From Jaltomata sinuosa (taxonomy: Eukaryota; Streptophyta; Magnoliopsida; Solanales; Solanaceae): 64,000 nt of DNA. Location of the stretch: NCBI GenBank assembly GCA_003996215.1, contig QJPP01004121.1, positions 62,001-126,000 of the forward strand, written 5' to 3'. A model generated the notes under the pieces. The model saw nothing but the letters and a program-made list of their open reading frames with translations, did not search any database and was not told the origin of the DNA. This document shows, in pieces, positions 55,354-64,000 of this stretch; within the stretch, counting starts at the first letter, position 1; each line of letters starts with the position of its first letter. The position numbers and the translations under genes were made by a program.

Positions 55354-56838
55354 TGATGTGCCGGCATTTTACGGCACATTTGACGCCTTTAAACTAAGAA
55401 TAATCGCGAGTTTTCAAGCAACCGTTGTTGTTTTTGATATATTTTCATGTTATATTTGCAGGAAATGGATACAAGGATAGGAAGGGAGTGAACTGGTTAA
55501 GCTTAACGGAGGGCCTGACGGCTCGTCACACAGGTGACTGACCGTCAGGGGAGCCACCAAACCTGGTAGCAGCTTGAGGAGGCACTGGTTAGTGGCGACG
55601 GCTGGTGTGACGGGCCGTCACACATGTGACTGACTGTCAGCCAATCCGTCAAGTTATAGCTAATGAAGGCCATGCTCTGGTTAGTGGCGACGGCTGGGAG
55701 TGACGGGCCGTCACACCTTTGACTGGCCGTCAGCCAAGCCGTCAAGTTATAGCTGATCAAGGCCATGCACTGGATAGTGGCGACGGCTGGGAGTGACGGC
55801 CAGTTGCATGGTTGACGGTCCATCAGGCTACCCGTCAACGCGAAGCGGGACTCCGAAAATTCTATTTTTGGACTTTATTTTCTGGACTACTATAAATACC
55901 CTGTGTTAAGGTTATTTTAATTATTGATTAACTAATATTTGGTGCGACATTTTTGGACGACTTTGGAGAGGAGAAAACACGACACAAACTCGTTTTCTTT
56001 CTCTTCTTCCATTGTTTCTTGGGATTTTCACCATTGGTGCTGGGATTCTACGAAGTTCAAAGTAAAGTATTAATTTTCTATTGTAAGAATTCCTTCTTCT
56101 CATATGAATACTAGTATTTCTTTACTTTGCTTTGCTAGCATGAGTGGCTAAAATCCCCACAACTAGGGTTGTGGGATCCATGGCAAGAGTCACAATGTAG
56201 ATTCCGGGTAGCGTTGGGTTAATTTTATATGTTATCACGTTGTTAATCATTCATTATTAACGTTTTCTAGTGGTTGCAAACATTAGGACATGCCTAGGTT
56301 TAATTTGCTTGAGCAAAGAGATTAAAACAGGGAAATTTGATAAACTACGAGGATTCGAGACTACCAACTCTCGTCTTATGATTAATGCTGTAACTAGATT
56401 AATCTACTCGATGTTTAGGATTGAAATAAGAAAGTTCACCTTTTCAAGTTCGAGAGAATTGAAAAGGAAATTCGTCTATTTGGTTGAGAAACGTTTAGAC
56501 GATACCGTGAATTCAATCACATCGTGGCATGCATATAGAACGAACCCGGTTAAGCTTTGAGTCAAAATTGTTGCGACACCATGGTGAACACTTCCCTAGT
56601 TCATCTCTTCTACTGAATTTTACTCGTTAAAACTTGCAATTTGTTATTTGAAACAATCAAAAATTTGATCCTTACAACCCCCTCATTTACCAAAAACTAT
56701 TGATTATTAGTCAACTAATTCACTAACGATTTAATTTGCACCTTATTCCCTGTGGGATCGACCCCAACCTCTGTTGGGTTCTATATTTGACGACGACCGC
56801 TTACACTTCATAATTGGAGTTGTAATTTGGGCATATCA
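55354..56838 (+). repeat. 3' LTR of the Athila-like element
   Basis: Same length (1485) and ends as the 5' LTR, with about 50 single-base differences by eye, mostly transitions. It is followed at once by the duplication cttgc. Confidence 0.95.
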
Positions 56839-57081
56839 CTTGCTCAAGAAATATGACAGGAGACAAAGAAAAGTTCCTTTCACTCACCTCAATCAAAGGG
56901 GGGAATGTCTCATTTGGAGGAGGCAAAAAGGGTAGAGTTACTGGAGTTAGAAAGATTGGAAAATCTACAGCAAATGCAGTAGAAGAAGTGTACCATGTTG
57001 ATGGGCTGAAGCACAATCTACTCAGCTATGTGACAAAGGAAATAAGGTAACTTTCACTTCTACAGGCTACAAGGTCAAGAA
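56839..57081 (+). pseudogene. Copia protease, part after the Athila insertion
   Basis: The SIRE-like protease resumes with SRNMTGDKEKFLSL (from about 56844) and continues as GGNVSFGGGKKGRVTGVRKIG and VEEVYHVDGLKHNLLSY, ending in a frameshift/stop near 57048. Together with 43690-43747 it forms one protease domain split at the catalytic loop. Confidence 0.85.
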
Positions 57082-57082
57082 G

Positions 57083-58140
57083 ATGGATACCAAGGAGCTT
57101 GTTCTAACTGCACAAAGGTATAAGAATGTATATAAAATAGACATCTTGGGAATGTATGGCACTAATCTAACTTGTCTTAGTGCAATTGACTGTGACCCCT
57201 TACTATGGCACAAAAGACTTAGGCACGCTAGTTTGAAACAGTTGAACAAACTTGCTTTAAAGGACTTAGTTATAGGCTTGCCTAAAACCAAGTTCAAGGA
57301 TGAACAAGTCTGCAGTGCTTGTGTAAGGGGGAAGCAAGTAAGATCTTCTTTCAAAGAAAAAAACATGGTAAGTACCACCAGGTGTCTTAATCTAATCCAC
57401 ATGGATCTTTGTGGACCCATGAGAGTAAGAAGCAGAGGTGGTAAAAGGTATGTATATCCTCTTGTTGATGACTACTCCAGGTACACTTGGACACTGTTCT
57501 TAGTCTTTAAAGAGGATGCCTTTGATGTCTTCACCATCTTTGTTAAGAAAATAGAAAATAAACTAGGCTCCTCCTTGATCTCCATAAGGTCTGATCATGA
57601 AACAGAATAAAAAAATGTAAATTTTCTAGAATACTGTTGTTCTAAGGGAATTGATCATAACTTTTCTTCTCCTAGAACCCCTCAACAAAATGGAGTAGTT
57701 TAAAGAAAAAATAGGACTCTAGAAGATATGGCTAGGACAATGATAATAGCAGGTAATTTTGCAAAAAATCTCTAGGCTGAAGCTATGAGTACTGCTTACT
57801 ACATCATAAATAGGTGCATAACTAGACCCTTGACAGATAAGACTCCCTATGAACTCCTTAAGGGAAGAAGACCAAATATCTCCCATCTCAGATCCTTTAG
57901 TTGCAAGTGTTATATGCATAACAATGGGAAAGATAATCTTGGTAAGTTTGATGCTAGGAGTGATGAGGGCATATTCTTAGGATACTCTCAACATAGCAAA
58001 ACATATAGGGTTTTGAACAAAAGAACTGAATATGTTGAAGAAAGTGTGCATGTTCTCTTTGATGAGTCTCTTGTTACTACTGATACTAAATGCAGGTTAA
58101 AAGTGATGTTGATGACAGTCCGCAGGAACAGGTTGTACAA
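57083..58140 (+). pseudogene. Copia integrase (SIRE-like), broken
   Basis: The zinc-binding part reads LLWHKRLRHASLKQLNKLAL with VCSACVRGK (57205-57335). The catalytic part shows LIHMDLCGPMRVRS (about 57393) and SIRSDHETE-stop (57580-57610). NGVV lies near 57690, directly before a stop where the third acidic residue's region begins. The rest (AYYIINRCITRPLTDKTPYE, FDARSDEGIFLGYSQHSKTY) runs to about 58080. At least three stops and a frame change into the RT frame (which starts near 58090) are present. Confidence 0.9.
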
Positions 58141-59289
58141 CCCGGTCCATCTGATGAACAAACTACTGGCACACTGACAAGGGGAACAACTAATGACACA
58201 CTGACAGGGGGAACAACTGATGGCCTAGTGAAAAGGGGAACACCAAGCCATGAATCATATGCTGGAACTTCACAAGAAACAATACTGAAAATTTATAAGT
58301 ACCAGTATTCTCATCCCATTGATAATGTTCTCACAGATCTGACATCTGGAATCACCACCAGATCAGGTCTTAAAAATTTGTGTGATTTTGAAGCATTCCT
58401 GTCAATGATTGATCCAAAAAAGGTAAAGAAAGCACTCCTTGATGAAGACTGGATAATGGCTATGCAAGGGGAACTCAATCAATTTGAAAGAAGCAAGGTG
58501 TGGCACCTGGTTTCTCCACCTGATGATAGAACTATTATTGGCACCAAATGGGTGTACATAAATAATCTTGATGAAGATGGAACCGTTATAAGAAACAAGG
58601 CAAGACTAGTGGTCCAAGGATACAACCAAGAGGAAGGAATTGACTTTGATGAAACATTTGCACCAGTTGCCAGACTTGAAGCAATCAGGCTACTTGTTGT
58701 CTTTACTGCATTCATGGAGTTCACTTTATATCAAATGAATGTGAAGAGTGCCTTTCTAAATGAGAATCTTAAGGAGAAAGTTTATGTGAAGCAGCCACCT
58801 GGATTTGAGAGCACAGAATTTCCAAATCATGTGTACAAATTGGACAAAGCACTGTATGGACTAAAACAGGCCCCAAGGGCTTGGTATGAAAGATTGTCCA
58901 AGTTTCTCCTGAAAAATGGACATACTAGAGGTAAAATTTACAACACCTTATTTTTGAAAAATAATGGCAAAGATCTGCTAATTGTGAAGGTGTATGTTGA
59001 TGCCATCATCTTTGGATCAACTGATGAAAAGTTGACTCAAGAATTTGTAACATTGATGAATGGTGAGTTTGAAATGAGCATGATGGGAGAACTCAATTTC
59101 TTCCTAGGACATCAAATCAAGCAGACCCCAAATGGAACCATGATTCATCAGCAGAAATATGTGAAAGAACTGCTCAAAAGGTTCAAGATGGAGCAAGCAA
59201 AGGAGATTGATAGTCCTATTGCTACTGCCACAAAATTGGACTTGGATGAAACAGACGCATCTGTGGAGGAAAACTTTATAGAGGTATGA
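58141..59289 (+). pseudogene. Copia reverse transcriptase (SIRE-like) with YVDA active site
   Basis: An open frame codes for the Copia RT: WIMAMQGELNQFERSKVWHL (about 58450), GTKWVYINNLDEDGTVIRNK, RLVVQGYNQEEGIDFDETFA, LYGLKQAPRAWYERL (58855), and the catalytic loop at 58993-59004, which reads YVDA instead of the YVDD used by the Tnt1-like element above. A frame change near 59275 leads into the RNase H frame. The active-site change alone would abolish polymerase activity. Confidence 0.92.
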
Positions 59290-59936
59290 TTGGGTCTCTT
59301 TTGTACCTTACTGCTAGTAGGCCTGATATAGTCTTCAATGTGGGATTGTGTGCAAGATTTCAAGCAAATTCAAAAGAATCCCACCTCAAAGCAGTCAAAA
59401 GAATCTTGAGATATCTCAAGGGCACCACTAATTTGGGACTATGGTACCCAAAACGAAGTAACTTTGAACTTGTGGGATATGCAGATGCTGACTATACAGG
59501 TTATTTGGTTGATAGAAAAAGCACCACAGGTATGGCACACTTCCTTGGATCATGTCTGATCTCCTGGTCCAACAAAAAGCAAAACTTTGTTGCACTTTCC
59601 ACTGCTGAGGCTGAGTATGTAACAGTTGGTTCATGTTGTGCCCAACTTCTTTGGATCAAACAATAGCTATTGGATTTTAGTATTAATGTAGGATGTGTTC
59701 CTATTTTTTGTGATAATACTAGTGCAATCAACATTGCAAAAAATCCAGTCCAACATAAAAGAATAAAACATATTGACATAAGGCACCATTTACTTCGAGA
59801 TAATATTGAAAAGGGCCTCATCTCAATTATGTTCTATCCTACTGAGGAACAAATTGCTGACATATTTACCAAGACACTAAGTAGGGAACACTTTGAAAAG
59901 AATAGGTTAGACTTGGGGATGATTAAGATTGCATAA
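59286..59936 (+). pseudogene. Copia RNase H and pol C-terminus (SIRE-like)
   Basis: MIGSLLYLTASRPDIVFNVG opens the end-of-RT segment. LVGYADADYTGYLVDRKST and FVALSTAEAEYVTV give the RNase H acidic residues. A TAG at 59664 interrupts, after which IFCDNTSAINIAKNP and EEQIADIFTKTLSREHFEK complete the pol C-terminus. Pol ends at TAA 59934-59936. Confidence 0.9.
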
Positions 59937-60379
59937 AACCTCCCTCAATAAACTAGCTAGAATAATCATGCACTGTATTTAACAATCGTTAGTTCAGAAT
60001 AATTTTCTATCCAGTCTTGCATATTTAGTTGGGTGTCCCAATTTCAGACTTTTAACTTTTTGTAACATAAGTTTGAATTAAATTGTGCAGGATAGGATCA
60101 CTGGTCATACAAATGGGATAATCTCTTTTCACTCATCAGGTATGTTCTACACTAATTAGGAATCTTTACATATGTATGATGAAACACCTGACCACTCCTG
60201 TTCCACTGTGAAAATTAACTCCTGGTTAATTTAGGACTCTTCTTCAACCGCCAAAAGCCTAAGAGTTCAAAATATTTGAAAAAGATGCCACAACCATCAT
60301 ATCAGTCCACACGCCTCAAATTCTCATTGGTTCTCCACTGTTGGAATACTTTATATTCCCCGACTCTTCTCTCCTCCTC

Positions 60380-60471
60380 TTCTCTCTATAAAAACCCTCT
60401 TCCCTCATTCTCTTCTTCATTCTTTCCTTCCATTCGAGTTCTTAAAAGCTTCAAAATTATTTACAACAATG
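60380..60471 (+). promoter_or_regulatory. Promoter-like leader of the SIRE accessory ORF
   Basis: ctctataaaaacccc-type sequence (tataaaaaccctc at 60387-60399) is followed by about 50 bases of C/T-rich leader (ttcttcattctttccttcc). The ATG at 60469-60471 sits in the context acaATGGC (A at -3, G at +4). TATA spacing, pyrimidine-rich leader and start context together look like a plant gene promoter inside the element, about 530 bases after the pol stop. No expression evidence is available. Confidence 0.5.
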
Positions 60472-62230
60472 GCATCTTCGTCCACTCCCACCTCTCCTGT
60501 TGACTCTGCTATCTCCAATGATCAGACCACGTCTGACTCACTTGCTGTTGTGGTGCACCAAACCTGCACTGAAAGCCCTCCACCAAAAATTCCTCTATCC
60601 TCGACCTTCAAAATATCAGACTTTGTCGCTTAGAATGCGTTTGTAAATTGGGTCTCCGACACAGATAGTCCCTCTATCCATTTTAAAATTCCAAGTTCTT
60701 CCCTCTATGAAGCAACCTCTCTCAAAATTGCTAGTGCTGATGGTTTGCCCATTCCTGACCAAACTCCCAAAAGGGTTAGATACAGATTGAAGAAAGCCTT
60801 AAGAGCCCCAATTCTTATTCCTGATCATGAACCAACTGTTGAACCATCTCATTCACCTGGTTCATTCAGAACCCCACATACCAGGACCAAGAAAAGCCAA
60901 GAAGAGGAAAATCTTGATGCAGCTCTTAGGGCCTCTAAAAAGAAATGCTCCTCCACTATGCCCTCTGCACATACTTCCTCCGATGATGACTTTATTCTCA
61001 AGCAAGTTTTCCAGTCCAAAACAAAGAAAAGAACTCTCCCTAAGCCACCAAGTGTTCGGCCTATTCGAACTCCTACTCCATCCAAGCCACCTCCCAAGAA
61101 AAGAGCTCGCTCTGCTCCTTCCAAGAAATCTCAAAACCCACTTCTTCCTCTACTCCTCAAACTATGAAATGGGTCAGTCGACCTGGTCCCTCTGTGCATT
61201 CTAATTCTGAGTCTACTGAGGGTGAAGGTCCAAACATAATTGACCCCTCAGATGTGACTGATCCCAAAATACGTCACATTCTTCACTTTCAAAAGAGGTC
61301 TATGATTCGTGGACGAGTAATTACGGGTTTTGGAGGCCCTGAGATGGGCATCTTGTGGACAAAGCTGGAGTCTCAAGGTTGGTCTGCCCTCATGCTTCAA
61401 GGAAATGAACAAAGGAAGTTTGGATGCCCTGAGGTAATTGAATTATATACCAATGGTATAGAGAATGGGCCTATGTTCTCCACCCTGTACGTGGTGTATT
61501 TATGCAACTTATGGCTACAAACATCTCTAGGGTACTCCAGATCCCTATAGGTGGGTGGGATCACTATGTCAAGTTCAGATGGCCTCCACTGGACCACATG
61601 GCCTCTGCTTTAGCCATCACTCAGAAATTCTCTGGAAAACCCAACATTCTTCAGCATCGCAGGGTCCTAAAAAGGGATATGCCCCCCTTACACCAAATCT
61701 ATTTTGATGTAATTCACAAGATCATCACTCCAAGGAAGGAAAGAAGGACTGAGGCTAACTACCTTGACGTCACGCTCATGGAGTTGCTCAACACTAAGGT
61801 CAAAATTGACCTGCCTAGCCTAATGATCAAGCACATGCACCGGGTGCTTATCAAAGATGACAAGGGCCATGCCCTTCCCTATGGTTTTTGGCTGGCTCAG
61901 CTTTTTGAGGACTATGGTGTTTCGGTTCAAGTTTGGACATTTCATACTACAAAAGATGTTCTGGGCAGGGTGAACCATGTTGCTTTACCTGCTTTAATGA
62001 GGCGAACGGACACTCCTCTGCAGAAACTCAAACATGCTCTTGCTGAGAAGACTGTTGAAATGGAAGAGTTGAATGCCTCTCATGCACAGGAGAAGGATGT
62101 GCTCCAGGAACGGATTGTGGCTCTGCAGGATGAACTAGATTGAGCGAAGACTGAGAATGCAGAGACAATTCGTTGTTTGACCCAGTTGCTTCCACCCGTT
62201 CCACCCTCTACCCCCACTCCATCAACCTAG
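60469..62230 (+). pseudogene. Accessory (env-position) ORF of the SIRE-like element, decayed
   Basis: From the ATG at 60469 the frame reads MASSSTPTSPVDSAIS..., with an in-frame TAG at 60631 (after KISDFVA). It continues through a basic, Pro/Ser-rich part (TPKRVRYRLKKALRA, PSKPPPKKRARSAPSKK). Frame changes near 61150 and near 61490 precede the conserved middle (ILWTKLESQGWSALML, CPEVIELYTN, RGVFMQLMATNISRVLQIPI; 61345-61550). It runs on to HGLPYGFWLAQLFEDYG-like sequence (KGHALPYGFWLAQLFEDYG, about 61863). The C-terminus is coiled-coil-like (KLKHALAEKTVEMEELNASH), with a TGA at 62141 and the probable end at TAG 62228. The core resembles the Athila accessory protein in organisation. No membrane segment or signal peptide is evident. 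Function unknown. Confidence 0.75.
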
Positions 62231-62653
62231 TCTTCCCTACCTTGTTGTTTCTCCCCTCCTTGTTTTTTTATTCACAGTGCTCGCATGTTCTTGTCCTACT
62301 TTGTACCGAGCCCTGACTTGTGGAACGTTCCTTATGAGTGATTAAATAATATGGTTCCCTTTTGCTAACTAGTCTAGTTCTTGCTATGTTTAATTCTAAC
62401 TTATGTTACTTAAATGTCGTTGTTTGATTGTCTTGGTGATAGCCCCAGCGGCCATGAATGGTTTAATCATATTTGGACTAATCTTTTGTTGCCTACTTGT
62501 CTGCTTTTCGATGATGCCAAAAGGGGAAAAATAAGGTTTGTGCAATGTTTATAACGCATAGACTAATGTGTTTCATTCAAGTGCTCATTACTCAGGTTAT
62601 GATATAAAGGGAGCACTAAGGCACAAGTTTGTCATCACCAAAAAGGGGGAATT
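62231..62653 (+). other. 3' spacer and purine tract of the SIRE-like element
   Basis: Non-coding. Two related phrases occur, gatgatgccaaaaggggaaaa (about 62511) and catcaccaaaaaggggga (about 62633-62650). The second directly precedes the 3' LTR and is the polypurine tract; the first looks like a duplicated or upstream purine tract. Confidence 0.8.
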
Positions 62654-63522
62654 TGTTGGGTACTTTGCAGTTTTGGTGAATAACAAGTAGAATGAAATAG
62701 GCCAGTCTAGCTGGTTCTCAGGCACACTGTCTCAAAGCAGTTGAACGCATAAAAAGCTCACCAAGTGTCAACAAACATAAATGCAATAATTAAGGATTGT
62801 TCAAAGCTATTTGAGATAAGCCATGTGATGAAATCAAAAGTTAGAGTTCGACTACAACACTTAAGGAATGCATGAAGTTGAAAGCACATAGGAGTCTCAC
62901 TTGAAGTAGAACTCTAAGAAAGTAGAGTTTAATTGCAAGAAGGAGTTCGAGTGAAACAAGAAGTATGCTTAAATGGCAGAGCTGCTATCAAAAGCACTCA
63001 CGCACTTACAGAGTATACAAAGGCAATTGTGAGATTGACTTTAGCAAGTGTAGCGCAGGTGACTAAAGAAACACATTGAAGAACCTGGTCCTAAGTACAG
63101 AGTTTAGCTAAGGTATCTTAGTAGTGATGTATTAGGAGTTGTCTTTGAGTTGTAATCATAGTTCAGTATGATATAAACTGAAGTAGGATTGTTGTCTTCA
63201 AGTTGGGTTGACTCGAAGATTTGGGAAACACAAACCTAGGGTGGTTGGTGTTGTTAGGAGTTAGAGTTTATAATTCCTAGTGTACATTGAGTTATAACCT
63301 ACTTTCGTTGAGGCTCATTGTGTTAGTGAAGTTGGGTTTAAATCCTGTAGTGGTATAAGTCGTGATTTTTACACCTTTGTGAGCCGGGTGGTTTTCCACG
63401 TAAAAGTCACTGTCTTATTTAGTTACTGTTTTCTCACTGTTGAAACACATTAGGCAACCTATTTCATCGATAAGTAACTAATAGAGTTAAACAACTAAAT
63501 CAGTAGGTCGTGCAGATTAACA
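62654..63522 (+). repeat. 3' LTR of the SIRE-like element
   Basis: 869 bases, from tgttgggtactttg to gcagattaaca, followed by the duplication cttcg. About 58 substitutions relative to the 5' LTR by eye, mostly transitions. Confidence 0.95.
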
Positions 63523-64000
63523 CTTCGATTTGTTGCTTTCGAATTCTCTTCAAGAGTACTTTGGTGTCACTTAGTATAGGGAAGTGTCCCTTTTTGTTGT
63601 ATTCGTCCATCTTTTTTTCTCCCATTCTTTTCGTTGGTAAACAACCAACTAAAATGTTCTATACTTTTCACTACTCGTATATGTTTGACAGAATTAATCA
63701 GCTTTGAGGGAATCATTATATAAAAATAAGGTTATAGATCGATCATAAAACTTTTTCGAAGTGTTTGGGTTCATCCTTCTTTTTCCTGATCTTTTTAGCA
63801 CGTGGTGGGCGAATGAGAATGTTTGATGACTCAACTCCCATGACATGGCAGATGAAGTAACATTGCTCTTTCTGCACCAAACACTATCTGTCACTTGAAT
63901 CTTTTTATTCGTTAGTAGTTTAAATTTCTTGACTTGTACATTCAGGTCATATTTTTATTGATAAGCACAAAGTCACCTCAAATTAAAATGATTGAAGACC
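63523..64000. other. Right flank, no feature recognised
   Basis: Original host-side DNA of the SIRE-like insertion. No ORF, terminal repeat or RNA gene can be supported in these 478 bases. Confidence 0.5.

Larger units (their letters stand above)
43748..56838 (+). mobile_element. Athila-like Ty3 retrotransposon with accessory ORF, 13.1 kb
   Basis: LTRs of 1485 bp each (43748-45232 and 55354-56838) have ends tgatgtgcc(a/g)gc and ggc(g/a)tatca. The perfect duplication cttgc flanks the element. After the 5' LTR comes a tRNA-Asp-type primer site. Gag, protease, RT, RNase H and integrase follow in Ty3 order, then a long extra ORF in the env-like position, a purine-rich spacer and the 3' LTR. Size, primer type and extra ORF point to the Athila branch. 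By eye the LTRs differ at about 50 positions (3.4 percent). Pol has two nonsense codons and a one-base shift and the extra ORF has one nonsense codon, so it is not autonomous now. Confidence 0.95.
40900..63522 (+). mobile_element. SIRE/Maximus-like Ty1/Copia element with accessory ORF, interrupted by an Athila-like insertion
   Basis: LTRs at 40900-41780 and 62654-63522 share TG...CA ends (tgttgggta and gcagattaaca). The 5 bases cttcg occur on both outer sides (40895-40899 and 63523-63527), a perfect target duplication. Between them lie the primer site, gag, protease, integrase, RT, RNase H and an extra downstream ORF, in Copia order. Removing the nested 13.1-kb Ty3 element leaves about 9.5 kb. 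That length, plus the extra ORF after pol, is characteristic of the SIRE lineage. The LTRs differ at about 58 of 868 positions by eye plus a 12-base gap, so this is the oldest dated insertion here. Every ORF is disrupted; it is not autonomous. Confidence 0.95.

Noticed and set aside
1..64000. Host protein-coding genes
   Set aside because: Every frame over about 120 codons could be assigned to a transposable element or was antisense to one; no plant cellular gene was recognised.

Overview
The window is repeat DNA from a plant nuclear genome, most likely a member of the nightshade family (Solanaceae, probably Solanum). I infer this from the mix of elements: Tnt1-like and SIRE-like Copia, Athila-like and Del/Tekay-like Ty3, a CACTA element and a plant L1-type LINE. 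I see no host gene, no intact tRNA or rRNA gene, no CRISPR array and no bacterial-type signal. Almost every coding stretch belongs to a transposable element. All coordinates, terminal motifs, target-site duplications and mismatch counts were read by eye.

Layout. 1-8235: remains of at least two chromodomain-type Ty3 elements on the + strand. A long LTR at 5547-8086 has element-end sequence on its left and a primer-binding site plus leader on its right. 8236-8509: a short tract with the 3' end of a plastid-type trnD. 8510-11510: non-coding, LTR-like sequence. 11590-15691: a truncated minus-strand Ty3 element (gag-protease and a 2.4-kb 5' LTR). 17000-22761: a minus-strand CACTA element, 5' end intact and 3' end lost, with 22-bp palindromic subterminal repeats and large internal tandem arrays. 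23270-31350: a degraded LINE on the minus strand, split by a young, apparently intact Tnt1-like Copia element (23742-29281; 740-bp LTRs, 5-bp duplication gtttg, 1333-residue open polyprotein). 32582-35016: a Ty3 LTR fragment and a degenerate Ty3 gag with an in-frame 36-bp minisatellite. 35250-40454: a minus-strand LTR element with two large ORFs but no reverse transcriptase or integrase. 40900-63522: a SIRE-like Copia element (duplication cttcg) with a 13.1-kb Athila-like Ty3 element (43748-56838, duplication cttgc) inserted into its protease active-site motif.

The most interesting system is in the last 23 kb. Two unrelated retrotransposons, one nested in the other, each carry an extra ORF downstream of pol, in the position sometimes called env-like. 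The two products look alike in organisation and in a short core motif. Each ORF is preceded by what looks like its own gene-type leader: a TATA box and favourable start context in the Copia element, and a CT-rich leader with splice-like sites in the Ty3 element. The second candidate for novelty is the 5.2-kb RT-less LTR element, whose long acidic product is joined to a degenerate protease domain. A third pattern is that several unrelated LTRs each carry, just upstream of their promoter region, a 150-330 bp cluster of short palindromic GC-rich or GTATAC-type motifs particular to that family.

Relative ages from LTR mismatches agree with the nesting: SIRE-like about 6.7 percent, Athila-like about 3.4 percent, RT-less element about 1.6 percent, Tnt1-like about 0.7 percent.
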